Source of the DNA: Corynebacterium sp.
GTDB taxonomy: Bacteria; Actinomycetota; Actinomycetes; Mycobacteriales; Mycobacteriaceae
Assembly (NCBI GenBank): GCA_030450335.1
Contig: JAKDIS010000017.1
Coordinates: 1-31,581 of the forward strand
Direction of reading: 5' to 3'
Length of the DNA stretch: 31,581 nucleotides
Part shown: positions 1-8,427 of the stretch, piece after piece
Layout of the letters: each line of letters opens with the position of its first letter
How positions within the stretch are numbered: position 1 is the first letter of the stretch
Notes under the pieces: model-generated
Database searches by the model: none
Told to the model about the DNA's origin: nothing
What the model saw: the letters and a program-made list of their open reading frames with translations, nothing else
Made by a program: the position numbers and the translations under genes

Positions 1-848
1 GGGGCAACCGGGGCGGCGGTATCCTCGGCATGATCCTGATGAGCCGTGTCGGACGGCGCTTCGGGCTTCCGGGGATCATCGTCGTCGCCGCGGTGATCTT
101 CTTCGCCAACGGTGGTGCCGGCATGTTCGGCGGCTCCGATGGAACCTCCGGTGCCACGCGCACCGATGGCGGGAACCTGGAGCACTGCACCACGGTGGAG
201 GACGCCAACACCTACGACGACTGCCGCATCGAGGGCACCGCCATCTCCCTGGACGCCGTGTGGTCCGGTCTGCTCCCCGAGCAGGCGGGCATCCGCTACA
301 CCGAACCCGGCCTGGTCATCGGTGACGGGCAGGTCAACACCGGGTGCGGTACGGCCTCGACGGCCCAGACCGGCCCGTTCTACTGCCCCGGCGACCAGAC
401 CGTCTACATCGGTGACGACTTCTTCACCCAGCTGCGCCAGATGGGCGGCTCCGACGGCCCGTTCGCGCAGATGTACGTGGTCGCCCACGAGTTCGGCCAC
501 CACATCCAGAACCTGGAGGGGAACCTGGGGCTGTCTGACTACGACGACCCCGGCGAGGACTCCAATGCGGTGAAGATGGAGCTGCAGGCCGACTGCTACG
601 CCGGTGTCTGGGCCGCCCACGCCGACAAGGGCGAGGACGCCGTGCTCGACCCCGTCACCCCCGAGCAGGTCAACCAGGCCATCACCTCCGCCCAGGCGAT
701 CGGCGACGACGCCATCCAGTCCGCCGGCGGCGGCCAGGTCAACCCGGACGCCTGGACCCACGGCTCATCCGAGCAGCGCCAGCAGTGGTTCACTACCGGC
801 TACGACAACGGCACGATGGAGTCCTGCGCCCAGGACTTCAGGCGCTGA
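1..848 (+). CDS. Neutral zinc metallopeptidase (YpfJ/Zn_peptidase family), 5' end outside window
   Basis: The frame is open from base 3 with Gly/Arg-rich codons (GNRGGGILG) before the first ATG at base 30, so the gene very likely starts upstream of the window. A short basic stretch is followed by one hydrophobic segment (about residues 12-26 counted from the ATG), suggesting a membrane-anchored protein with an external catalytic domain. The zinc motif HEFGHHIQ (HExxH) lies near residue 153, followed by a third-ligand region containing ELQADCYAGVW, as in the family once called YpfJ. Six cysteines fall outside the membrane segment and could form disulfides. These proteins are predicted zinc peptidases with poorly known substrates. 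The stop at 848 faces the stop of the betaine operon 27 bases away. The family assignment is firm; the substrate is unknown. Confidence 0.9.
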   Translation, partial: GNRGGGILGMILMSRVGRRFGLPGIIVVAAVIFFANGGAGMFGGSDGTSGATRTDGGNLEHCTTVEDANTYDDCRIEGTAISLDAVWSGLLPEQAGIRYTEPGLVIGDGQVNTGCGTASTAQTGPFYCPGDQTVYIGDDFFTQLRQMGGSDGPFAQMYVVAHEFGHHIQNLEGNLGLSDYDDPGEDSNAVKMELQADCYAGVWAAHADKGEDAVLDPVTPEQVNQAITSAQAIGDDAIQSAGGGQVNPDAWTHGSSEQRQQWFTTGYDNGTMESCAQDFRR

Positions 849-875
849 GGACTCCCCTCGCCGATCGGATGCTGA

Positions 876-2459
876 TCAGTTGCCGCGGATCAGGTCCGAG
901 GCGCGCTCCCCGATCAGCATGCAGCTGATGTTGGGGTTGACCGCGGTGAGTTGCGGCATCACCGAGGCGTCGACGACGCGCAGCCCGGAGACACCCTTGA
1001 CGCGCAGCTCCGGGTCCAGCGGCGACATGACGTCGTCCACGGCACCCATGCGCACCGTGCCGGCCGGGTGGTAGACGGTGTTGTGCGTCTTGGCCACGTA
1101 GTCGGCGATGTCCTCGTCCGACTGCACCTCGGTACCCGGGAAGAGCTCCCGGCCGGCGTACTCGGCCATGGCCGGCTGGGCGACGATCTCGCGGGCGAGC
1201 TTGATGCCCTCCACGGCGATGTGCATGTCGTAGCCCTCCTCGTCGGTGAAGTACCGCGGGTCGACCATCGGCTTGTCGCGGAAGTCGCAGGTCCGCAGCC
1301 GCACCGTGCCGCGGGCCTTGGCGTGGGTGATGTTCGGCGTCAGGCAGAACGCCTCGTCCGCGGTCGGGTAGCCCTGACGACGGGTGTGCATGTCGAAGGG
1401 CATCGAACCGTAGTGCATCATCAGGTCCGGCAGGTCCAGGCCGTCGGCACCGCCCTCGTCGACCTTGTCGAAGATCCCGATCTCCCACCACTGTGTGGCG
1501 TCACGGGTCATCGGGACCTTGGACTCCCAGGAGATCACGGCCTCCGGGTGGTCCTGCAGGTGCTCGCCGACGCCGGGGGCGTCGACCAGGGTCTCCACGC
1601 CGACCTCGGCGAGGTGCTCGGCCGGGCCGATGCCGGAGAGCATGAGCAGCTTCGGGCTGTCGATCGCGCCGGCGGAGAGGATGACCTCACGGTTGGCGTC
1701 CAGGGTCTTGAGCCGTCCGAAGGGGTTGTCCAGGTACTCGATGCCGGTGGCCGTGGGCTGCCCGCCCTCGCCGTCGGTGGTCTCGCTGAACAGGATCCGG
1801 GAGACCTGACGGTCGGTCAGGATGTCCAGGTTCTCGCGCTCCATGACCGGGTGCAGGTAGGACACCGAGGACGAGGAACGCACGTTCTCGTCGGTGGCGT
1901 TGATCTGGAACCAGTCCGCACCGTGGTTGACGGTGGTGCCCTCGTTGAAAGGCGTGTTCGGCAGGCCCTGCTGTTCGCAGGCCTCGATGATCGCCGTGCC
2001 CACCGGGTCGCGGTGCGGCACCGAGCGCAGACGGACGGGGCCGTCGTGGCCGTGGTTGTCGCCCTCACGGTCATTGGTCTCCAGGCGCTTGATCAGCGGC
2101 AGGACGCTCTCGGAGTCCCAGCCGGCCGCACCCAGGCTCACCCAGTGGTCCAGGTCCTGGGCCGGGGTGTGGAAGGCGATGCACGAGTTGTGCGAGGAAC
2201 AGCCGCCGAGCACCTTCGCACGCGCGTGGCGCATGAAGGAGTTGCCGTGCTGCTGCGGCTCGATCGGGTAGTCCCAGTCGTAGCCGGACTCCAGCAGTCC
2301 GGGCCACTCGGCGAGGTTCAGGATCTCTGGCTTGTCGACATCGGTGGGGCCGGCCTCGATCAGGGCGACGGTGACCTCCGGGTCCTCGCTGAGCCGGGAC
2401 GCCACCACGGCGCCCGAGGAACCTGCACCGATGACGATGTAGTCGTAGTTGTCTCGCAT
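876..2459 (-). CDS. betA: Choline oxidase-type GMC flavoenzyme (BetA/CodA)
   Basis: 527 residues. The N-terminal FAD fold has GAGSSG at 11-16. From memory, the protein aligns almost end to end with Arthrobacter choline oxidase (EC 1.1.3.17). It keeps the GGCSSHNS segment whose histidine (H90 here, H99 in CodA) binds FAD covalently, the following serine (S101 equivalent, S92), the Glu in DHPE (E312), WW (W331), MMHYGS (H351), TVYHP (V464, H466) and VNPN (N510). It should therefore oxidise choline through betaine aldehyde to glycine betaine, reducing O2 to H2O2. Automatic annotation would probably say choline dehydrogenase. The start at 2459 follows a GGAG-type ribosome site. The frame stays open upstream to 2978, but that part overlaps betB antisense-frame codons and is spurious. 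It is the last gene of the betT-betB-betA unit, 64 bases after betB. Confidence 0.93.
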   Translation of the reverse strand: MRDNYDYIVIGAGSSGAVVASRLSEDPEVTVALIEAGPTDVDKPEILNLAEWPGLLESGYDWDYPIEPQQHGNSFMRHARAKVLGGCSSHNSCIAFHTPAQDLDHWVSLGAAGWDSESVLPLIKRLETNDREGDNHGHDGPVRLRSVPHRDPVGTAIIEACEQQGLPNTPFNEGTTVNHGADWFQINATDENVRSSSSVSYLHPVMERENLDILTDRQVSRILFSETTDGEGGQPTATGIEYLDNPFGRLKTLDANREVILSAGAIDSPKLLMLSGIGPAEHLAEVGVETLVDAPGVGEHLQDHPEAVISWESKVPMTRDATQWWEIGIFDKVDEGGADGLDLPDLMMHYGSMPFDMHTRRQGYPTADEAFCLTPNITHAKARGTVRLRTCDFRDKPMVDPRYFTDEEGYDMHIAVEGIKLAREIVAQPAMAEYAGRELFPGTEVQSDEDIADYVAKTHNTVYHPAGTVRMGAVDDVMSPLDPELRVKGVSGLRVVDASVMPQLTAVNPNISCMLIGERASDLIRGN

Positions 2460-2523
2460 GTCTTCTCCACTCCTCATGTGTTCCATGAATTCAGGTGAAC
2501 AGTCAGGTACTGCTGACGGGGTA

Positions 2524-4029
2524 CTACTTCTGGGGGAACCAGCCGGTCGCGGCCGGCTCGGTGTTCTCGTAGACGTGCTTGGCCTCGCGGTACTCCTCGA
2601 GTCCGGCCAGGCCGAGCTCGCGTCCGGTGCCGGAGGCCTTGAAGCCGCCCCACTCCGCCTGGGGGACGTAGGGGTGGTAGTCGTTGATCCACACCGTGCC
2701 GTGGCGCAGCGCCCGGGAGACCCGGTTCGCCACTCCCCGATCGCTGGTCCACACCGCGCCGGCCAGGCCGTACTCGGTGTGGTTTGCCGTGGCGATGGCC
2801 TCGGCCTCCGTGGTGAAGGTCTCCACGGTGATGACCGGGCCGAAGCCCTCCTCGACGACCGCGGGGTTCTCCGCGGTGCAGTTGTCGAGGACCGTCGGGG
2901 CGTAGAAGCAGCCCTTCTCCAGCTCGGGGCCGCCCCAGTGGCCGCCGCAGCGCAGGGTCGCGCCGGCCTCCACACCACGCCGGACGTAGTCGGTGACCTT
3001 GTCGCGGTGCTCCACCGAGATCAGCGGGCCGGTCTCGGCGGCCTCGTCGAAGGGACCGCCCATCACGATGCCCTCGGCACGGCGGACGAGCTCGTCGACG
3101 AAACGCTCCTTGATGCTCTCCTCGACGATCAGACGGGTGCCGGCCGAGCAGACCAGGCCGGAGTCCAGGAAACCGGCGTTGAGGGCGTTGTCCACGGCGG
3201 CGTCGAAGTCGGCGTCGGCGAAGACCACGTTCGGGTTCTTGCCGCCGAGCTCCAGGGCCAGCTTCTTGATGGACGGGGCCGCGGCGGCGGCGATGCGCTG
3301 ACCGGTGACCAGACCACCGGTGAACGAGACCATGTCCACGTCCGGGTGCGATGACAGCGGCGCACCGGCCTCGGCACCCGCGCCGAGCACCAGGTTGGCC
3401 ACACCGGCGGGCAGCCCGAGCTTGTCCAGCACGTCGATGATCAGGATGGCGGTGTGCGGGGTCAGTTCGGCGGGCTTGAGCACGAAGGTGTTGCCGGCGG
3501 CGATCGCCGGGGCGATCTTCCAGCTGGCCTGCAGCAGCGGGAAGTTCCACGGGGTGATCATCCCGCACACGCCGACGGGCTCGTAGACGACCCGGGAGAT
3601 CACCGAGTCGTCCCCGGCGTCGATGATGCGGCCCGGGTGCTGGTCGGCGATCTTGCCGAAGAACCGGAAGCAGTTCATGATGTCGTCCATGTCGCCCTCG
3701 GCCTCGACCAGACGCTTGCCGGTGTCCAGGGCCTCGGCGCGGGCGAACTCGTCCTTGCGCTCGGCCATGGCGTCGGCGACCTTGAGCAGCAGGTCGCCAC
3801 GGTAGGCAGCCGAGGTGGAGGACCACTCGCCGGCGTCGAAGGCCCGTCGGGCCGCGGCGATGGCCTTCTCGGTGTCGGCGGAGGTCGCCTCGGAGACCAC
3901 GGCGACGACGCTGCCGTCCGCCGGGCAGGTCACGGTTCGGGTGCCGCCGTCGGCCGCGGCGGTCCAGGCGCCGTCGATGTACAGCGACCAGGGGGTGTCC
4001 TGGGGGGTGTCCCGGATGGTGTCAGTCAT
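2524..4029 (-). CDS. betB: Betaine aldehyde dehydrogenase
   Basis: 501 residues, the usual length for an NAD(P)-dependent aldehyde dehydrogenase. Visible landmarks are WNFP at 161-164, the cofactor lysine in LKPAE (K185), FTGG near 236-239, the general base Glu in LELGGKNPN (E260), and the catalytic Cys in GLVCSAGTR (C294). It converts betaine aldehyde to glycine betaine in the cytoplasm. The ATG at 4029 lies inside the end of betT (8-base overlap), which suggests translational coupling; an AGGAAGAG sequence lies upstream. A longer reading starting at 4128 would add 33 low-complexity Pro/Thr/Arg residues and is rejected. Substrate specificity is inferred mainly from its position between a choline transporter and a choline oxidase, since ALDH motifs alone do not settle it. 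Confidence 0.93.
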   Translation of the reverse strand: MTDTIRDTPQDTPWSLYIDGAWTAAADGGTRTVTCPADGSVVAVVSEATSADTEKAIAAARRAFDAGEWSSTSAAYRGDLLLKVADAMAERKDEFARAEALDTGKRLVEAEGDMDDIMNCFRFFGKIADQHPGRIIDAGDDSVISRVVYEPVGVCGMITPWNFPLLQASWKIAPAIAAGNTFVLKPAELTPHTAILIIDVLDKLGLPAGVANLVLGAGAEAGAPLSSHPDVDMVSFTGGLVTGQRIAAAAAPSIKKLALELGGKNPNVVFADADFDAAVDNALNAGFLDSGLVCSAGTRLIVEESIKERFVDELVRRAEGIVMGGPFDEAAETGPLISVEHRDKVTDYVRRGVEAGATLRCGGHWGGPELEKGCFYAPTVLDNCTAENPAVVEEGFGPVITVETFTTEAEAIATANHTEYGLAGAVWTSDRGVANRVSRALRHGTVWINDYHPYVPQAEWGGFKASGTGRELGLAGLEEYREAKHVYENTEPAATGWFPQK

Positions 4030-6172
4030 TGCTGTTCTCTCTTCCTGTCTGTTCAGGGTCGTTGTCGTCGTTGGTCCACAGCGAGGGTGCCGTGCCGTGG
4101 GCGTCGGCGGTGGGGGTACCACCGTCACCGGTCAGGGACATGTACTCCACGTGCACCTCATAGGAGTCCAGGACATCCGAGATGACCTGGTCCTTCGAGT
4201 AGCCGAGGATGTTGTGGCCGCGTGAACCGGTCGCCGAGAAGACCTCGAGCGTGAAGTACACGTCGTGGTCCACGTTAAGGTTCACCGCGAAGTTCGGCAC
4301 CTGCCCCGGCACCGGGTACGCCTGGTACTTGAAGTCGTCCTGGCCCGGGAACCGGACCAGCAGGTCGACGAAGTCGATCGGGTACTCCGGGTGTGTGTCG
4401 CGGGTGAGCGAGACGTCCAGGCCGAGTTCGCGCAGTTCCTCGGCGACCTCGGTGATGGCCGGCGCCGCGGTGCTCTCCACGTAGGCCTGGGTCTCCTTCG
4501 CCGAGGGGAAGCTCATCCGGCGCTTGAGCCGGTTGCGCCACGCCAGTCGCGGCTGCGGGGTTCCCGCCCGGTCGGACAGCGCGCCGGGCAGGGAGAGCGC
4601 CCGGGACTGCAACCAGTGGGCCTCGGCGCCCAGGACCCGCCAGATGCTGAACATCAGCAGGTACATGATCACCGAGAACGGCAGCCCGATGAGCACCGTC
4701 GCCGCCTGCAGTGTGTAGACACCGCCGATGAGCAGCATCACCAGCGTCAGCGCACCGGTGAGCACCGCCCACACGATCCGCAGCCACGGCGGGCCGTCCG
4801 CGTCCTCCACCGAGGGCTTGGACGTGATGTTCGCCATCACCAGCGAACCGGAGTCCGCCGAGGTGACGTAGAACAGCAGGCCGGTCAGCACGGCCAGGGC
4901 CACCGCGAAGGTCGATCCCGGGTACTGCTGCAGCAGCAGGAAGAACCCGGACTCCGGGGTGTCCACCGCGGTCTGCAGGAACTCCTCGTCGCCGTCGCGG
5001 AAGAAGCCGAGGGCGGCGTTGCCGAAGATCGAGATCCAGATCGCGATGAAGGCGAAGGGGATCACGAGCACGCCGAGGATGAACTGGCGCAGGGTGCGTC
5101 CGCGCGAGATCCGGGCCAGGAACAGGCCCACGAAGGGTGCCCAGGCGATCCACCAGGCCCAGAAGAACAGTGTCCAGTCCGACTGCCACTGGTCCGCCGG
5201 GTAGTCGGCGGCACCGTCGGTGTAGGCGAAGGTGTTCATGATCATCGAGGGGAACCGGGCCACGAAGTCGCCGAGGTTCTGCACCAGGGCGTTGAGCAGC
5301 TCGGCGGTCCGGCCCATGACCACGATCCACACCATCAGCGCCAGGGCCAGCCACACGTTGAGCTCGGAGAGCCGGCGGATGCCCTTGTCCACGCCGGAGA
5401 CCGTGGAGATGACGGTGATCAGCACGGAAAGGCCGATCAGGGCGACCTGGACGCCGGTGTTCGTGGGGATCCCGAAGATCTCGGAGAGACCGTAGTTCAG
5501 GAACACCACGCCGATGCCCAGGGAGACGGCGATGCCGAAGGCGGTGCCGATGGCCGCGGCGATGTCCACGCCGTGGCCGATCGCGCCGTGGATGCGGCGT
5601 CCGAAGACCGGGGCCAGGGCCGAGCGGATGCTCAGCGGCATGTGGTAGCGGTAGGCGAACAGGCCGAAGGCCATCCCCATCAGGGCGTACATCGCCCAGC
5701 CCGGGATGCCGTAGTGGAACATCGTCCACAGCGGGGCCATGCGGGCGGCCTCGTCGGAGAGCTCGGCGGTCTCCGGCGGGGTGAGGTAGTTCGTCGCGGG
5801 GCCCGAGACGCCGAAGAACATCAGGTCCACACCGATGCCGGCGGCGAAGAGCATTGCGCCCCAGGTGAACATCCCGAACCGTGGCTGCGAGTGGTCCGGG
5901 CCGATCTTGGTGTTGCCCACGCGGCGAAACGCGATCACCAGGACGAAGACCACCACCACCCCGGCGGTCAACACGTAGTACCAGCCCAGGTTGGTGGAGA
6001 CCCACTCCTTGACCGTGTTGATCACGTTGTCCGCGGAGTCCGGGGCCAGCCAGGCCCAGACCACGAAGGCGACCATCAGTCCGGCGGACACAATAAACAC
6101 CGGCCAGTTGACCGGTGAACTGCGTGCTGCCGTCGTTGACTCCCCGCCTCCCGGGGACTCAGATTCTTCCAT
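4022..6172 (-). CDS. betT: BCCT-family choline transporter with long C-terminal domain
   Basis: 716 residues. The core has about twelve membrane segments (roughly 20-545) and the BCCT signature WAWWIAWAPFVG near residue 335, followed by ARISRGRTLRQF. A soluble tail of about 170 residues follows. It includes GHNILGYSKDQVISDVLD, which resembles the regulatory C-terminal domain of choline transporter BetT rather than the shorter tails of BetP-like betaine carriers. It should import choline using an ion gradient and may respond to osmotic stress through the tail. The start at 6172 has an AGAGGAG ribosome site about 7 bases upstream. It is the first gene of the operon and overlaps betB by 8 bases. 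A promoter with an overlapping palindrome lies just upstream. No betI-like regulator is present in the window. Confidence 0.93.
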   Translation of the reverse strand: MEESESPGGGESTTAARSSPVNWPVFIVSAGLMVAFVVWAWLAPDSADNVINTVKEWVSTNLGWYYVLTAGVVVVFVLVIAFRRVGNTKIGPDHSQPRFGMFTWGAMLFAAGIGVDLMFFGVSGPATNYLTPPETAELSDEAARMAPLWTMFHYGIPGWAMYALMGMAFGLFAYRYHMPLSIRSALAPVFGRRIHGAIGHGVDIAAAIGTAFGIAVSLGIGVVFLNYGLSEIFGIPTNTGVQVALIGLSVLITVISTVSGVDKGIRRLSELNVWLALALMVWIVVMGRTAELLNALVQNLGDFVARFPSMIMNTFAYTDGAADYPADQWQSDWTLFFWAWWIAWAPFVGLFLARISRGRTLRQFILGVLVIPFAFIAIWISIFGNAALGFFRDGDEEFLQTAVDTPESGFFLLLQQYPGSTFAVALAVLTGLLFYVTSADSGSLVMANITSKPSVEDADGPPWLRIVWAVLTGALTLVMLLIGGVYTLQAATVLIGLPFSVIMYLLMFSIWRVLGAEAHWLQSRALSLPGALSDRAGTPQPRLAWRNRLKRRMSFPSAKETQAYVESTAAPAITEVAEELRELGLDVSLTRDTHPEYPIDFVDLLVRFPGQDDFKYQAYPVPGQVPNFAVNLNVDHDVYFTLEVFSATGSRGHNILGYSKDQVISDVLDSYEVHVEYMSLTGDGGTPTADAHGTAPSLWTNDDNDPEQTGRENSND

Positions 6173-6209
6173 GAAAATACTCCTCTGGGCTCAGTGTGAG
6201 GTCTCTGCG

Positions 6210-6228
6210 CCTGAATATAACTTTCAGG
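6210..6228. promoter_or_regulatory. Palindrome over the betT promoter, possible operator
   Basis: CCTGAATATAACTTTCAGG is a perfect inverted repeat with 6-base arms (6210-6215 and 6223-6228) around a 7-base spacer. It covers the candidate -10 element, the typical place for a repressor site. TetR-type regulators such as BetI are the usual choice for choline operons, but no such gene is in the window, so the binding protein is unknown. A related sequence (CCTGAA directly followed by TTCATGG) lies in the betA leader near 2483-2495, and could be chance. Confidence 0.4.
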
Positions 6229-6240
6229 ATTCAGAGACAA
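6212..6240 (-). promoter_or_regulatory. Candidate promoter of the betT-betB-betA operon
   Basis: Read on the minus strand, TTGTCT (6240-6235) is separated by 17 bases from TATTCA (6217-6212). Transcription would begin near 6205, giving a leader of about 33 bases before the betT ATG. An overlapping TATATT (6219-6214) is an alternative -10. This is an AT-rich island in a GC-rich genome, which supports a promoter here. Prediction by eye only. Confidence 0.5.
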
Positions 6241-6300
6241 GGCTAGCCCATCGGAGCACCCGCCACCCCCGGTTGAGGAGAGGCTAAGGTCAGAGCAAGA

Positions 6301-7608
6301 TCAGGCGGTTACTTCCGCTAATGCCCTGGTTACAACCTGCTCCACATCCTCTACCGCGACCTCGGTCTGCTGACGGGTCGACAGGTCGCGCAACACCACG
6401 GTGCCGTCCCGGAGCTCGTTGTCGCCCAGGACCAGAGCGAAGAGGGCGCCCGCCCGGTCCGCGCCCTTCATCGCGCCCTTGAGACCACGGTCGCCGTAGG
6501 ACATGTCGGCGCTGACGCCGGCGCGGCGCAGCCGGTCGACGACCACCGCCATCCGACGCTTCGCGTCGGCACCCATCGGCACGCCGTAGACGTCGACACG
6601 GCGTCCCGTCGTCGGCGAGACACCCTCGGCCTCCAGGGCGAGCACGGTGCGGTCCACGCCGAGACCGAACCCGATGCCGGAGAGGTCCTGGCCGCCCAGC
6701 TGGGCCATCAGGCCGTCGTAGCGTCCTCCCCCGCCGATGCCGGACTGCGCGCCGAGTCCGTCGTGGACGAACTCGAAGCAGGTCTTGGTGTAGTAGTCCA
6801 GCCCGCGCACGAGGCGGGGGTTCAGGGTGTAGGACACGCCCATGTCGTCGAGGGTGCCGGTCACGGTCTCGAAGTGCTCCCGGGCCGCGTCGGACAGGTT
6901 GTCCGGCATCAACGGGGCGTCCGCCATCATCTCGCGGACCTCCGGGCGCTTGTCGTCGAGCACGCGCAGCGGGTTGATCTCGGCACGTCGACGGGTCTCC
7001 TCGTCCAACGGCAGGGCGAAGAGGAACTCCTGCAGCTTCGCGCGGTACTGCGGGCGGCAGGTCTCGTCGCCCAGCGTGGAGAGTTCAAGGCGGAAGTCCG
7101 AGAGCCCGAGCGCGCGGTAACAGCGGTCGGCCATGGCCACGACCTCGGCGTCCAACGTGGGGTCGTCGACGCCGATCGCCTCGACGCCGACCTGCTGGAG
7201 CTGGCGGTAGCGTCCCGCCTGCGGACGCTCGTAGCGGAAGAACGGGCCGGAGTAGGTCAGCTTCACCGGAAGCTGGCCGCGGTCGAGGTTGTGCTCGATC
7301 ACCGAACGCATCACCCCGGCGGTGCCCTCCGGACGCAGGGTCACCGAGCGGCCACCACGGTCCTCGAAGGTGTACATCTCCTTGGAGACCACGTCCGTGG
7401 ACTCCCCCACCCCGCGGGCGAACAGGGCGGTCTCCTCGAAGACCGGCAGTTCGATGTGGCCGTAGCCGGACTTGTGGATGACCTCCTCGAACGTGCTGCG
7501 CACAGCATGGAACGCCGCGGATGCCGGGGGCACGTAGTCCGGCACCCCCTTGGGGCCGGCGAACGATTGGACCTGTCCGGTGGAACCGGTGCTGCTGGAG
7601 TCACTCAC
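6301..7608 (-). CDS. hisS: Histidyl-tRNA synthetase
   Basis: 435 residues from GTG at 7608. Class II synthetase core: motif 2 [13 protein letters not shown], the histidine-specific RGLDYYT and [11 protein letters not shown] segments, motif 3 [11 protein letters not shown], then the C-terminal anticodon-binding domain. It charges tRNA-His in the cytoplasm. An in-frame TTG at 7617 gives three more residues, but it overlaps the last base of a good -10 element (7617-7622). The GTG is therefore preferred, and the mRNA may be leaderless. No Shine-Dalgarno sequence precedes either start. The upstream hydrolase gene ends only 31 bases before the GTG. No clear terminator is seen between its stop and the betT promoter. 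Confidence 0.96.
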   Translation of the reverse strand: MSDSSSTGSTGQVQSFAGPKGVPDYVPPASAAFHAVRSTFEEVIHKSGYGHIELPVFEETALFARGVGESTDVVSKEMYTFEDRGGRSVTLRPEGTAGVMRSVIEHNLDRGQLPVKLTYSGPFFRYERPQAGRYRQLQQVGVEAIGVDDPTLDAEVVAMADRCYRALGLSDFRLELSTLGDETCRPQYRAKLQEFLFALPLDEETRRRAEINPLRVLDDKRPEVREMMADAPLMPDNLSDAAREHFETVTGTLDDMGVSYTLNPRLVRGLDYYTKTCFEFVHDGLGAQSGIGGGGRYDGLMAQLGGQDLSGIGFGLGVDRTVLALEAEGVSPTTGRRVDVYGVPMGADAKRRMAVVVDRLRRAGVSADMSYGDRGLKGAMKGADRAGALFALVLGDNELRDGTVVLRDLSTRQQTEVAVEDVEQVVTRALAEVTA

Positions 7609-7616
7609 GGGGGTCA

Positions 7617-7622
7617 ACTATA
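7617..7622 (-). promoter_or_regulatory. Candidate -10 element for a leaderless hisS transcript
   Basis: TATAGT on the minus strand ends 8 bases before the GTG of hisS, so transcription would begin at or within a base or two of the start codon. The -35 region is poor (TGTGAG about 16 bases upstream is the best I see), which is common in actinobacteria. The absence of a ribosome-binding sequence fits leaderless translation. Confidence 0.45.
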
Positions 7623-7639
7623 GCGACCCGGCCGTCGGC

Positions 7640-8302
7640 TCACACGACCCCCTGCAGGAAGCCGTTCTGCTCCTTCTCCGTGCCCACCGTCGTCGCCGGG
7701 CCGTGACCGGGCACCACGGTGTCCTCCCCGTCGAAGGTCTCCACCAGGCGGCGCAGGCTGTCGACCATCACCGCCGGCTCGGAGAACGGCAGGTCGGTGC
7801 GTCCCACCCCTCCGCGGAAGAGCACGTCGCCGCCGAGGATCAGGCCCTGGCCCTCGACCTCGCCGCGGAACATCACCGAGCCCGGCGAGTGCCCGGGCAT
7901 GTGGTGGGCGGTGAACCCCACCCCGCAGATGTCCAGCACGTCGCCGTCGGCGACGGGCGTGGGGACCTCCGGGGTCTCCATCGTGGCCACGTCGTGCGCC
8001 TCGCCGGACGGTCCCATCGCGTCGAGCACCTCGCGCTGCAGGAAGACGTTGTCCGCCGGGTGCATGTGGGACGCCACGGCGTAGGTGGCCTGCACCGAAG
8101 GCAGGTCGCGGACGTGGTCGATGTGACCGTGGGTCAGCACGATCTGCGTGACCCGCAGCCCCTTCTCCGCCACGGCCTGCTCGATCAGTGCCGCGGCCCC
8201 CATCCCCGGGTCCACGACGGTGGCCTCGGCCCCGTCGTGCAGGAGCAGGCAGTTCGTCTCGAACGGGCCGGTGGGCAATACTTCCACGGTGAGGTTCGCC
8301 AT
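7640..8302 (-). CDS. Metallo-beta-lactamase-fold hydrolase (glyoxalase II-like)
   Basis: 220 residues from ATG at 8302. Metal ligands are clear: THGHIDH (H58, H60, D62, H63), the histidine of MPGHSPGS, the aspartate of LGGDVLF and the histidine of VVPGHGPAT. The compact single-domain form resembles the hydroxyacylglutathione-hydrolase-like branch. Since actinobacteria lack glutathione, the substrate may be another thioester or a phosphodiester; it cannot be read from the sequence. A GTG at 8311 would add three residues; the ATG has an AGGGTGG sequence at better spacing. It is divergent from the cyclophilin gene and lies directly before hisS. In related genomes this gene also sits between hisS and the cyclophilin gene. 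Confidence 0.9.
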   Translation of the reverse strand: MANLTVEVLPTGPFETNCLLLHDGAEATVVDPGMGAAALIEQAVAEKGLRVTQIVLTHGHIDHVRDLPSVQATYAVASHMHPADNVFLQREVLDAMGPSGEAHDVATMETPEVPTPVADGDVLDICGVGFTAHHMPGHSPGSVMFRGEVEGQGLILGGDVLFRGGVGRTDLPFSEPAVMVDSLRRLVETFDGEDTVVPGHGPATTVGTEKEQNGFLQGVV

Positions 8303-8390
8303 GGCCGCCACCCTACCGTCCGGCGCGGCCCGGATTCACCGGCGAGGTGGATCCCGGGGCAGATTCACAGGCGACAAGGTGGCGTGCTGC

Positions 8391-8419
8391 TGGAGTAAGC
8401 AGGTGCGGGGTGGAACAAT
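8391..8419 (+). promoter_or_regulatory. Weak candidate promoter of the cyclophilin gene
   Basis: TGGAGT (8391-8396) and AACAAT (8414-8419) are 17 bases apart. Transcription would begin near 8426, just at the edge of the three 10-base repeats, leaving a leader of about 58 bases. Both hexamers are imperfect, so this is tentative. Confidence 0.3.
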
Positions 8420-8427
8420 GGGGCAGT

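Noticed and set aside
849..875. Terminator between the peptidase and choline oxidase genes
   Set aside because: The 27-base gap holds only very short self-complementary pieces such as CTGATCAG and no stable hairpin.
951..2498. A 515-codon plus-strand open frame opposite the choline oxidase gene, and similar ones at 4265-6118 and 15520-17214
   Set aside because: Low-complexity Arg/Gly/His-rich translations opposite well-supported genes; no start signals.
2460..2978. Upstream extension of the choline oxidase frame
   Set aside because: The extra 173 codons lie within betB in another frame and encode Arg/Ser/Pro-rich text. The FAD motif begins just after the ATG at 2459, which has a ribosome site.
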